A stretch of DNA of 64,000 nt from an uncultured Bacteroides sp. (GTDB lineage: Bacteria; Bacteroidota; Bacteroidia; Bacteroidales; Bacteroidaceae): positions 1-64,000 of the forward strand of contig CABMPP010000015.1 of the NCBI GenBank assembly GCA_902388495.1. The letters run 5' to 3'. Made by a program: the position numbers and the translations under genes. The notes under the pieces were generated by a model. The model ran no database searches, had not been told where the DNA came from, and saw only the letters and a program-made list of their open reading frames with translations. This document shows positions 47,387-54,782 of this stretch, one piece after another. Numbering within the stretch: the stretch's first letter is position 1; each line of letters starts with the position of its first letter.

Positions 47387-48379
47387 ATGGCGATATTAGC
47401 ATTTCAAAAACCTGATAAAGTATTAATGTTGGAAGCGGATTCTAGATTCGGAAAATTCGAATTTCGTCCGTTGGAGCCCGGTTTCGGTATTACCGTGGGT
47501 AATGCACTGCGCCGCATCCTGCTTTCGTCATTGGAAGGTTTTGCTATCACCACTATCAAGATAGACGGTGTTGAGCATGAGTTTTCCAGTGTACCGGGAG
47601 TAAAAGAGGATGTTACTAACATTATCTTGAATCTGAAACAGGTGAGATTCAAGCAAGTAGTTGAAGAATTCGAGAGTGAGAAAGTAACTATTACAGTCGA
47701 GAATTCAAGTGAATTTAAAGCAGGTGACATAGGTAAGTATTTGACTGGATTTGAAGTGTTAAATCCGGAATTAGTTATTTGTCATTTAGATTCTAAGGCA
47801 ACTATGCAGATTGATATTACAATTAACAAGGGTCGTGGATATGTTCCTGCTGATGAAAATCGCGAATATTGCACGGATGTTAATGTAATTCCAATCGACT
47901 CTATTTATACACCGATACGTAATGTCAAGTATGCTGTAGAAAACTTCCGTGTAGAACAGAAGACTGACTACGAAAAGCTAGTGCTTGAGATTAGTACCGA
48001 CGGTTCTATACACCCGAAGGAAGCGCTGAAAGAAGCTGCAAAAATTCTGATCTACCACTTCATGTTGTTCTCTGATGAGAAGATCACGCTTGAAAGTAAC
48101 GATACTGATGGCAATGAAGAGTTTGACGAAGAAGTATTGCATATGCGTCAACTGTTGAAGACTAAGCTTGTTGATATGGACTTGTCAGTTCGTGCCCTCA
48201 ACTGTTTGAAGGCTGCTGATGTAGAAACTCTCGGCGACTTGGTACAATTCAACAAAACTGACCTGTTGAAGTTCAGAAACTTCGGAAAGAAATCGCTTAC
48301 CGAGCTTGATGATTTGCTGGAAAGTCTGAATCTGTCGTTTGGAACCGATATTTCTAAATATAAATTAGATAAAGAATAA
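47387..48379 (+). CDS. rpoA: DNA-directed RNA polymerase subunit alpha
   Basis: The 330-residue subunit has an N-terminal assembly domain ([20 protein letters not shown]) and a C-terminal domain ([24 protein letters not shown], with [19 protein letters not shown]) that binds upstream DNA and activators. Standard length. It is followed 3 bp later by rplQ. Confidence 0.99.
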   Translation: MAILAFQKPDKVLMLEADSRFGKFEFRPLEPGFGITVGNALRRILLSSLEGFAITTIKIDGVEHEFSSVPGVKEDVTNIILNLKQVRFKQVVEEFESEKVTITVENSSEFKAGDIGKYLTGFEVLNPELVICHLDSKATMQIDITINKGRGYVPADENREYCTDVNVIPIDSIYTPIRNVKYAVENFRVEQKTDYEKLVLEISTDGSIHPKEALKEAAKILIYHFMLFSDEKITLESNDTDGNEEFDEEVLHMRQLLKTKLVDMDLSVRALNCLKAADVETLGDLVQFNKTDLLKFRNFGKKSLTELDDLLESLNLSFGTDISKYKLDKE

Positions 48380-48382
48380 AAA

Positions 48383-48892
48383 ATGAGACATAATAAGAAA
48401 TTCAACCATTTGGGTCGTACTGCCTCTCATAGAAACGCTATGTTGGCTAATATGGCGTGTTCTTTGATTAAGCACAAAAGAATCACTACGACCGTAGCAA
48501 AGGCTAAAGCTCTGAAGAAGTTTGTTGAGCCTTTGATCACAAAAGCTAAAGACGACACGACTAACTCTCGTCGTGTAGTATTTAGCAATTTGCAAGACAA
48601 GTATGCTGTAACTGAGTTGTTTAAAGAAATCTCTGTGAAGATTGCCGATCGTCCGGGTGGTTACACTCGTATCATCAAGACTGGCAACCGTCTGGGTGAC
48701 AACGCAGAAATGTGCTTCATTGAACTCGTTGATTACAACGATAACATGGCTAAGGAAAAAGTTGCTAAGAAAGCTACTCGTACCCGTCGTTCAAAGAAGA
48801 CTGCAGAAGCTGCACCTGCTGTTGAAGCTGCTCCGGTTGCTGAAGCGCCTGTTGCTGAGGAAGCAAAAGCAGAAGAAGCCAAAGCTGAATAA
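48383..48892 (+). CDS. rplQ: 50S ribosomal protein L17 (bL17)
   Basis: The first ~120 residues are the L17 fold ([40 protein letters not shown]). A tail of about 45 residues follows: a basic patch ([11 protein letters not shown]) then Ala/Glu/Val/Pro repeats ([20 protein letters not shown]). Such low-complexity tails are common in Bacteroidetes L17 and are probably disordered. Last gene of the alpha operon. Confidence 0.96.
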   Translation: MRHNKKFNHLGRTASHRNAMLANMACSLIKHKRITTTVAKAKALKKFVEPLITKAKDDTTNSRRVVFSNLQDKYAVTELFKEISVKIADRPGGYTRIIKTGNRLGDNAEMCFIELVDYNDNMAKEKVAKKATRTRRSKKTAEAAPAVEAAPVAEAPVAEEAKAEEAKAE

Positions 48893-48915
48893 TTCAACTA
48901 TTCTTTTTATATATG

Positions 48916-48947
48916 AAAGCCGTCCCAGAGATTGGGGCGGCTTTTTT
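48916..48947 (+). terminator. Terminator of the alpha operon
   Basis: AAAGCCGTCCC and GGGGCGGCTTT form an 11-bp stem with one G·T wobble, followed by TTT: the right arm runs straight into a T-run. It closes the 33-kb translation block. Confidence 0.9.
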
Positions 48948-49013
48948 GTTGTATTAATCGTTGAATAAACATTAAAAGATGTGTGCATTAAACAAATCAA
49001 TGTTGGAAACTGT

Positions 49014-49021
49014 TATATTTG
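49014..49021 (+). promoter_or_regulatory. -7 box of the 49-kb small gene
   Basis: TATATTTG, a perfect TAnnTTTG, ends only 9 nt before the gene's sole upstream Met codons, so the predicted mRNA would be nearly leaderless. Confidence 0.55.
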
Positions 49022-49030
49022 CATTGCGAT

Positions 49031-49447
49031 ATGGCTAGATTTGTTCGATTCATAGGATTCCTGGTGCTTGCATTGGCTTTATGGCAGGTTGCGGGCGATA
49101 CATTTATCGGTGAAACGGTAGATGCGGGGAAGGCTGTGAATGAAAAGACGGTTGCGGTATACAATCAGCAAGATAACTCCTGCATTGCAGCTCCCCAATT
49201 ACCTTATCTGCCGGATGCAGAACTGGCAGGTACCGGCGGACAGTCTCAGTTGTTGACTTTTTCGCGTTTACAACGTTCCTATACTACAAAATATATTTTC
49301 TCTCTGAGAGATTGGATAGATAAGGTGGCTCAGCGGGCTGCTGTCCTGTCTCTGCATCGTGAAAAGCTCTACGATGCTACTGCTTATTATCGTTGCCAAC
49401 CTGTGTGTGAATATTATATTTTCACACTAAGGCGTATCCTTATTTAG
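49031..49447 (+). CDS. Unrecognised small exported or membrane protein
   Basis: This 138-residue protein begins with a hydrophobic segment (FVRFIGFLVLALALWQVAGD) that fits a signal peptide or membrane anchor, followed by a polar region (QQDNSCIAAPQLPYLPDAEL) and a C-terminal part with YRCQPVCEYYIF, so three Cys could form disulfides outside the cytosol. I do not recognise the family. An in-frame ATG four codons earlier is possible but falls right against the promoter. It lies between the alpha-operon terminator and another unrecognised membrane-protein gene. Confidence 0.65.
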   Translation: MARFVRFIGFLVLALALWQVAGDTFIGETVDAGKAVNEKTVAVYNQQDNSCIAAPQLPYLPDAELAGTGGQSQLLTFSRLQRSYTTKYIFSLRDWIDKVAQRAAVLSLHREKLYDATAYYRCQPVCEYYIFTLRRILI

Positions 49448-49555
49448 TGTTTTATTGAATTCGGTCTCGTTCCTTGTGTGAAGCGAAGCTTATACATGCA
49501 GGGGAGTATTGTATTTTTTCTATTTCAAATAAAACAATTAAATAAATCATATATT

Positions 49556-50095
49556 ATGGCAACTAAAACTATTGATGCAACCCTTTTTGCGTCTACACAC
49601 CCCGATATCGCTAAGCGTACCAGTATTTCCGGACTTATCTTTTCAGTGGCTATGCTGCTGGTAGGTCTTTTTGTTTTTGCATCTATCTTTGAGATGAGTG
49701 ATAAATCTTCCACTGTCAGCATGGCTTTGATGGTGTTGGGCACGGCTCTTGTCCTGCTTGGTGTATTCCGTCTGTTCTGGAAATCGAAAGAAATTGTTTA
49801 TCTGCCCACGGGGAGTATTGCGAAAGAACGTAGTATTTTCTTTGATCTGAAGTATTTGGGCAAGCTTACGGATATGCTTGAGAATGGCCAGTTGAGTGGT
49901 GATGCTGCGGTAAAGAGTGAAGCCAGCGGAAATGTACGTATGGATGTGATGATTTCGCAGGACAATAAGTTTGCTGCGGTGCAGTTGTTCCAGTTCGTAC
50001 CCTATACCTATACGCCGGTGACTTCTGTACGTTACTTTACAGGCAGTGATGCGGTTTCTGTATCAACATTCTTGTCTAAATGTAAAATGGCATAA
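49556..50095 (+). CDS. Unrecognised protein with two transmembrane helices
   Basis: The 179-residue protein has an N-terminal cytosolic piece (MATKTIDATLFASTHPDIAK), two helices (about 24-46 and 52-75) and a ~100-residue soluble domain (KEIVYLPTGSIAKERSIFFD, VRMDVMISQDNKFAAVQLFQ, PYTYTPVTSVRYF). The domain has no catalytic motif I recognise; its beta-rich pattern suggests binding. The start follows an AT-rich leader; the frame is open 26 codons further upstream without support. The next gene is convergent. Confidence 0.75.
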   Translation: MATKTIDATLFASTHPDIAKRTSISGLIFSVAMLLVGLFVFASIFEMSDKSSTVSMALMVLGTALVLLGVFRLFWKSKEIVYLPTGSIAKERSIFFDLKYLGKLTDMLENGQLSGDAAVKSEASGNVRMDVMISQDNKFAAVQLFQFVPYTYTPVTSVRYFTGSDAVSVSTFLSKCKMA

Positions 50096-50139
50096 CCCGT
50101 GAGGGTGACTCAGACTTGACTTTAAGCTAGAGATGGGGA

Positions 50140-52032
50140 TTAGTCGGCAACGGCAATCCCCATTCTTTTCATCAGGAAACATGCATTCATATTCCGGGCG
50201 ATACCCGGGCGCAGACGGTACGAGAAGGTTAGCTCATTGTTCGTGATGTCTGCCTCGAAGCAATAGTTGCGGATGTCTTCGGGGAAGAGGTCGATGAGCG
50301 TTCCCAGCAGCAGGTCGTGGGTGGCGATGATACCGTTGGCTTGCAGCGCCATGAATTGCTTGATGAGGGCGAAAGAGCCTTTCTGCTTATCCATGGAATT
50401 GGTTCCTTTCAGAATTTCGTCGAGGATGATGAAAAGTTCCTCGCCTGCCTGCAATTTGTCTATGATGAGTTTGAGACGTTTGAGTTCGGCAAAGAAATAG
50501 GATTCGTTGTCGTTCAGCGAATCGGAAGTACGCAGGCTGGTGATGAGCTGCGCCGGATAGATCTCCATTTGGCGGGCACAAACGGGAGTGCCGATGCAGG
50601 CAAGGAGATAGTTGATGCCTACGGTACGTAGGTAAGTGCTCTTGCCCGCCATGTTGGCACCGGTGATGATGATGAAGAAGGGCCGTTTCTCCATATCGAT
50701 GTCGTTGCGTACGCAGCGGTCGCGGTGCATTAACGGATGCCCCAGGGCCTCGGCGCGCAGGCGGAAAGGAAGGACGGGCTTGCCGGAGAGGGTTTCGGCA
50801 CGGAAAGGAGTTCCAGGGTGCGAGGCATTCTTTCCAGAGGTGATATCCGCCTTATCCAGCAGAGTGGGGAAGACATAGTCCGGATGGTTATAGGCAAACG
50901 TTGCGAGCGAGTTCAGCGTATCAATCAGTCCGATGGCGGTGAGCCAGTGAGGCAGTTCGGTGGCATATTGCTCTTTCCAGGCTTCAATGCGCATGATTTG
51001 GCGTAACTCCCAAAAGAAGAATCCGTTCAGGATGGCGTACATAAATGCATTGTTTCGCTGGTCGAGTTCATTCATCAGCTTGCTCAACTGCCGGATGGAG
51101 TGGGAGGCTTTCCGTTTTTCTCCACCAATCTCTTCCTTTATCTCTTTGAGCAATTCCGATTGCACCGGCTTTTCCTCCATGAGGCGAAGCAGGACGGCAT
51201 AGGTGGAAAGTATCTGCAATTTCTTTCCGTAGATGGCTTGTATTTTGGTAATACGGCCTGTGAAGCTGAAACTGGCGATGACAAAGCACGTCCAGATGAT
51301 GCCATAAGTCCCTCCGGACAGTATTCCGGCTATAACCAGTCCGATGCAGATAGCGTTTGTTGCCACTACCAATGGCGGCAAGGCACGCAGCAGTTTTTGG
51401 GTCCGGAATACGCTCGGACTTTTTGCCCAGGCGTTCAGTTCCGTCTCATCGGCGGCTTTCCCTTTGTGCAGCAGCCCCAGGATGCGGAAGCGCTGCCGGA
51501 ATTCCAGTTCCGGTGCAAGCTCTTGCACGGCTTCCTGCCGTTTTTGTATTTCTTCTTTCTTTTTCAGATGCACGTTCAGCCAGGATGCCAGCCGGCTTTT
51601 TCCTAACTGGGTACACGTCCGGTTGATGTATTGATACAGAGAATGCGGGCCGAATACGTCTAAGTCGTAAGTGTACAGATGTGTAGGGTCCATGAACTCC
51701 TCTCCGTCATCAAAAGCAGAAATGTCGTAATTCAGCGCTGCGAGTTCCTGTTCGTTGATTTCTATCTCCTTTTCCAGGTAATCCTTCCGGTAGAACAGAC
51801 GGTTGTGATATTTAATCAGCAGCACGAAGGGCAGGAGCGTAACGAGCACAATGCCTCCCAATACCGCCCAGCTTTCCGCCCGGAAATAGATAATTCCCGC
51901 TACTCCGGCGCAGAACAACAGCAGTCGCAGGGTGCCGATGCGGTAAATCTGTTGCTGTACTTTATTTAATTCATGCTTTGCCTGCTCCGCAATGTCGTGG
52001 TAAGTGGCACTTATTTTATCTATCGTATTCAT
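50140..52032 (-). CDS. Membrane-anchored MutS-family ATPase
   Basis: The C-terminal ~200 residues of this 630-residue protein are a MutS-type ABC ATPase: Walker A TGANMAGKST (about residues 457-466), a DxxR-like region, Walker B IILDEILKGTNS and a following His in ATHD. The N-terminal half lacks the MutS mismatch-recognition domain. Instead it has two hydrophobic pairs (about 35-74 and 218-265, e.g. LLLFCAGVAGIIYF and VLGGIVLVTLLPFVLLI) after a coiled-coil-like start. The middle part has the lever/core helices (residues ~270-420). It is therefore neither MutS nor MutS2 and probably does not act in ordinary mismatch repair; its job is unknown. Bacteroidetes carry many homologues. Confidence 0.88.
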   Translation of the reverse strand: MNTIDKISATYHDIAEQAKHELNKVQQQIYRIGTLRLLLFCAGVAGIIYFRAESWAVLGGIVLVTLLPFVLLIKYHNRLFYRKDYLEKEIEINEQELAALNYDISAFDDGEEFMDPTHLYTYDLDVFGPHSLYQYINRTCTQLGKSRLASWLNVHLKKKEEIQKRQEAVQELAPELEFRQRFRILGLLHKGKAADETELNAWAKSPSVFRTQKLLRALPPLVVATNAICIGLVIAGILSGGTYGIIWTCFVIASFSFTGRITKIQAIYGKKLQILSTYAVLLRLMEEKPVQSELLKEIKEEIGGEKRKASHSIRQLSKLMNELDQRNNAFMYAILNGFFFWELRQIMRIEAWKEQYATELPHWLTAIGLIDTLNSLATFAYNHPDYVFPTLLDKADITSGKNASHPGTPFRAETLSGKPVLPFRLRAEALGHPLMHRDRCVRNDIDMEKRPFFIIITGANMAGKSTYLRTVGINYLLACIGTPVCARQMEIYPAQLITSLRTSDSLNDNESYFFAELKRLKLIIDKLQAGEELFIILDEILKGTNSMDKQKGSFALIKQFMALQANGIIATHDLLLGTLIDLFPEDIRNYCFEADITNNELTFSYRLRPGIARNMNACFLMKRMGIAVAD

Positions 52033-52057
52033 TGGTGCTATACATGTTAAGTTGCGG

Positions 52058-52065
52058 CAAAGATA
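52058..52065 (-). promoter_or_regulatory. -7 box of the MutS-family gene
   Basis: Reads TATCTTTG on the minus strand, 25 nt before the ATG. Confidence 0.6.
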
Positions 52066-52126
52066 TGCATTTACAATTGTTTTCTTTATCTTTTAGGAAC
52101 ATCTGCCTATCTTTTTCCCACGATTT

Positions 52127-52158
52127 TTTGTCTACTTCCTATAAAAAGTGTACCTTTC
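52127..52158 (+). promoter_or_regulatory. Candidate promoter of the 52-kb gene pair
   Basis: TTTG (52127-52130), 20-bp spacer, TACCTTTC (52151-52158), one base off consensus, 37 nt before the ATG. Confidence 0.45.
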
Positions 52159-52195
52159 GCTCACTAAAACAAAGTTTCAGAAGAGGAGGCCGGAT

Positions 52196-52840
52196 ATGAA
52201 AAGGTGGTGGCTGTTAGGCATTTTGACACTGTTGCTGGTTTTGCCAGGTGCAGCCCAGCAGGTGATGTATTCCAATTTGAAAGGACTGGTGGAAGGCCGT
52301 GGCGATACGGTTACTACACTGAAAGTTGAGAAGCGCTCCAAAAATCAGATATACTTGATGGGCGGTGCCGATTACCGCATTATGGCGGACGATAATCCCG
52401 GTCTTTGCCGTTATCTGAAATCCCGTTGCTATGCTGTGCAGATAGATACGTCGCTCTACGTCAACTGCAGGAAGATGCGCTACAAGCGCTACCGTTTCGG
52501 GCAATGGTATGCACCGGCCCTATGGCTGAAAGAAAAGATTTACTTTTGTGCGCAACCCGTAGGACAAGCAGCCACCAGTACCATGACTCCCGATGATGCT
52601 ACGCGGCTGGGTGGCGAAGTGGGCGATGCCATCAATGCTTCGGGGCTGGTTCATGCCCGCGTATATTACGAATTGAATCCCGAAACCGGAAAATCCGAGT
52701 TCGTGGGGCGCGAGCGGATGCTGCAGCTGCTGGAAGAATATCCCGAACTGCGCGCCGGATTCGAGAAAGAAACAAGCGAGGCGGCAGAGGTCATCGGCAG
52801 GTATCTGCGGGCACTCCGGTCGTCAGCTACTAATCATTAA
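52196..52840 (+). CDS. Unrecognised secreted protein
   Basis: The 214-residue protein starts with a signal peptide (MKRWWLLGILTLLLVLPGAA, cleavage near AAQQ) followed by a globular region (MYSNLKGLVEGRGDTVTTLK, QIYLMGGADYRIMADDNPGL) and a helical C-terminus (LLEEYPELRAGFEKE). Three Cys are present. It resembles Bacteroidetes-restricted DUF proteins that I cannot name with certainty. A good AGAGGAGG ribosome site precedes the ATG. The next gene starts 19 bp later and is probably cotranscribed. Confidence 0.75.
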   Translation: MKRWWLLGILTLLLVLPGAAQQVMYSNLKGLVEGRGDTVTTLKVEKRSKNQIYLMGGADYRIMADDNPGLCRYLKSRCYAVQIDTSLYVNCRKMRYKRYRFGQWYAPALWLKEKIYFCAQPVGQAATSTMTPDDATRLGGEVGDAINASGLVHARVYYELNPETGKSEFVGRERMLQLLEEYPELRAGFEKETSEAAEVIGRYLRALRSSATNH

Positions 52841-52859
52841 ATCACTAATTACTAATAAA

Positions 52860-53312
52860 ATGATATTATTGCAAGACGTGCCCGATGGGTACGAATACTG
52901 CCTTGCGGGTAAAGACAAGTGCCCCAAGGCATCCTCCTGCCTGCGGGCCATAGCGGCACAACTGCTGTCTGAGAGTGAAGAAACACAGCCTAAATCCCTC
53001 CGTGTGGTGAATCCCTTTTACGTCGACCGTTTGTCCGACCTTTCAACCTGCGAACGCTACCGTTCCAACGAACCGTTGCATTATGCCCGCGGTATGTCCC
53101 GCCTTTTCGATGATATTCCTTTGAAGCTGGCATCCGCAGTACGTTCCAGGGTCATGGGGTGCTTTTCGTGCGAACGTTATTATTACCATTGCCGTAAGGG
53201 CGAACGGTTGATTACCCCCGAAGAACAGCAGCGGATAGCCGGAGTGTTCAGGGCTGCCGGGATAGGGACAAAGCCGAAATTCGACAGTTATGAGTACAGG
53301 CTGGCTTGGTAA
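52860..53312 (+). CDS. Unrecognised Cys-rich cytosolic protein (DUF6078-like)
   Basis: The 150-residue protein has seven Cys, several in paired contexts (YCLAGKDKCPKASSCLRAIA near the start; STCERYRSNE; GCFSCERYYYHCRKGERLI). The spacing could bind metal. From memory it resembles a Bacteroidales domain of unknown function (DUF6078), but this was not checked. It has no signal peptide and follows the secreted-protein gene by 19 bp. A hairpin follows its stop. Confidence 0.75.
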   Translation: MILLQDVPDGYEYCLAGKDKCPKASSCLRAIAAQLLSESEETQPKSLRVVNPFYVDRLSDLSTCERYRSNEPLHYARGMSRLFDDIPLKLASAVRSRVMGCFSCERYYYHCRKGERLITPEEQQRIAGVFRAAGIGTKPKFDSYEYRLAW

Positions 53313-53352
53313 GTCCGGTTTGTAGGTGCAGCCTGTATAGAAAGCTGTAAAG

Positions 53353-53391
53353 ACGCCATCAGTCTGCGGTATCGACGCAAGCTGATGGCGT
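53353..53391 (+). terminator. Hairpin after the 52-53-kb gene pair
   Basis: ACGCCATCAG and CTGATGGCGT form a 10-bp perfect stem with a 19-nt loop, followed by TGTTGTATG. It is a likely, though T-poor, terminator 40 bp after the stop. Confidence 0.6.
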
Positions 53392-53406
53392 TGTTGTATG
53401 CAGCAA

Positions 53407-53561
53407 GTTGCAGAGTTACCGCAAACAAGTTGCAGAGCTGCTGCATATAAGTTGCAGAGACACTGCAAACGAGTTGCAGAGCTGCTGCACATTAATTTGC
53501 AGCGGCTCTGTAGCTTATATGCAGCGTCACTGCAAGATGTATGCAGTAGCTTTGCAGTATG
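53407..53561. repeat. 22-bp tandem palindromic array
   Basis: The 325-bp gap before the convergent lipoprotein gene holds seven units of about 22 bp, starting at 53407, 53429, 53451, 53473, 53496, 53518 and 53540 (one step of 23). Units follow the pattern GTTGCAG-N5-CTGCA-N5, each an imperfect palindrome TGCAG/CTGCA, degenerating towards the right. I see no gene in it. Confidence 0.85.
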
Positions 53562-53636
53562 GATGCGCTGAGTTACAACCCTTTATCGGGGCAGCACGAA
53601 CATACTGATTGGAATAACAAATGTTTCTGTTTCCGA

Positions 53637-54371
53637 TTATTCAATCCTTATGCCGGGTTTCTGGAAGTCATTCCGGCTCATTTTTATCAGCTGTTTCTTC
53701 TCGCTTCCGTCATCAATGACAAGGGTCAACGAGTCATTCCATTGCGCGAGAGAAGAAAGGGAAGAGATGTCGCACGACACAGTGCGGTGGCTGCTGTTTG
53801 TTTTCGTCCAGCCGTCGGGGATGCGGGGATTATAGCAGAGTTGCAGTCTGAGGGTGTCCGGCTCTTGTTTTGCTACGTCGTATACCAGGTTCACTTCTCC
53901 GTTGTGGCTTTCTCCGCTTATGTCATTGAAGGTGGCGAATCCTGCCGATAAATCGACATAGCCGGCGGAGGCATAACCTACCGTCAGTGACCGGGGAATG
54001 GCGCAATTCTCCTTGTCGGTGATGTGCCCGGCCGCTGCCTCCTCTTGGGAGAGGGGATGAATCACGTCGTAGGCTTCAATCGCATGGACACGTACATTGT
54101 CTATATATTTTATACCGTTGGCAGAGGTGGTCCAGTCGCTTTCCATATAAGAGAAAGAGAAGTAGCCTCTCTCTTTGTCGGCAAGTTCCGCACTGTAGGA
54201 AATGGCTAATCCGCCATGCCCCAAGTAGCAGTAATATCCATCTTCCGGGTTTCCTGCAATGGTTGCCACGTCTGCAAATCCTCTGGAACCGTCATCCTTC
54301 ATCAGATCCGTACAACCTGCGAAGCCAAGCACGCAAGCCAGTACGACGATACTTGAAAGTAAATTCTTCAT
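53637..54371 (-). CDS. NigD-like lipoprotein
   Basis: The 244-residue protein starts with a lipoprotein signal (LACVLGFAGC, lipid-modified Cys20), then a domain resembling the NigD N-terminal OB-like region (NVRVHAIEAYDVIHP near its end) and a C-terminal beta-sandwich with GEVNLVYDVAKQEPDTLRLQ, the pattern of NigD C-terminal domains. NigD proteins are Bacteroidetes outer-membrane lipoproteins of unclear function, first noted beside a nigericin/bacteriocin-type locus. The start was set by the AAGGAG 7 nt upstream; another Met lies 8 codons earlier. A 25-bp inverted repeat lies just upstream in its leader. Confidence 0.65.
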   Translation of the reverse strand: MKNLLSSIVVLACVLGFAGCTDLMKDDGSRGFADVATIAGNPEDGYYCYLGHGGLAISYSAELADKERGYFSFSYMESDWTTSANGIKYIDNVRVHAIEAYDVIHPLSQEEAAAGHITDKENCAIPRSLTVGYASAGYVDLSAGFATFNDISGESHNGEVNLVYDVAKQEPDTLRLQLCYNPRIPDGWTKTNSSHRTVSCDISSLSSLAQWNDSLTLVIDDGSEKKQLIKMSRNDFQKPGIRIE

Positions 54372-54405
54372 AGCTTTCTCCTTTAAATTAGACATGAGTT
54401 ATATT

Positions 54406-54490
54406 TTTTAGACAGAAGAACAAAAGAACATATTCATGATATGCTATAGCTTATATTTTCTAATTTGTTCTTTTGTTCTTCTGTCTAAAA
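54406..54490. repeat. 25-bp perfect inverted repeat upstream of the NigD-like gene
   Basis: The left arm (54406-54430, containing AGACAGAAGAACAAAAGAAC) is the exact reverse complement of the right arm (54466-54490); the loop is 35 nt. It lies in the 411-bp gene-free region between the divergent NigD-like and hutU genes. In RNA it would be a very stable hairpin; as DNA it could be a remnant of a mobile element's ends. Confidence 0.9.
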
Positions 54491-54510
54491 TAATTCTTTT
54501 GTCATTTACC

Positions 54511-54556
54511 TCATAACCTGTCAAAACGGAGTCAATCTCAACTCCTGATTCGCATT
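54511..54556. repeat. Dispersed repeat end, copy 1
   Basis: This 46-bp stretch (ending CTCCTGATTCGCATT) matches 59265-59310 at 45 of 46 positions and carries the same terminal sequence as the element at 5099-5461. No opposite end is seen nearby. Confidence 0.85.
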
Positions 54557-54593
54557 ATTAATTAATCTCCCTCGCTTCCCGGAGAGATGCATA

Positions 54594-54601
54594 CAAATAT
54601 A
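54594..54601 (-). promoter_or_regulatory. Candidate -7 box of the NigD-like gene
   Basis: Reads TATATTTG on the minus strand. If used, the mRNA leader is about 215 nt and includes both the dispersed repeat end and the 25-bp inverted repeat. Confidence 0.4.
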
Positions 54602-54782
54602 CGTATTTTTGTGATTGTCCGTAGCAACATAGGGCCTAATTTTCATGGCTTCCTCCCTCTCTTTGACTAAAAGATAAATAACTGCCTCTACCTATTGCGA
54701 ATATCGGGATTTATTTTTATATTGCGGCAGATATCAGCCGGTAATAACTGACAATTTGTAACCTTACTATATCCTAATTATT

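Noticed and set aside
48642..48968. Leu/Lys-rich plus-strand open frame overlapping the end of rplQ
   Set aside because: It is the +1 frame of the L17 Ala/Glu tail and runs through the operon terminator.
53407..53561. CRISPR array
   Set aside because: Units are contiguous 22-bp repeats with no unique spacers, and no cas genes are present.
53559..53951. Plus-strand open frame opposite the NigD-like gene
   Set aside because: Begins inside the repeat array and is antisense to a gene with a clear lipoprotein signal and ribosome site.
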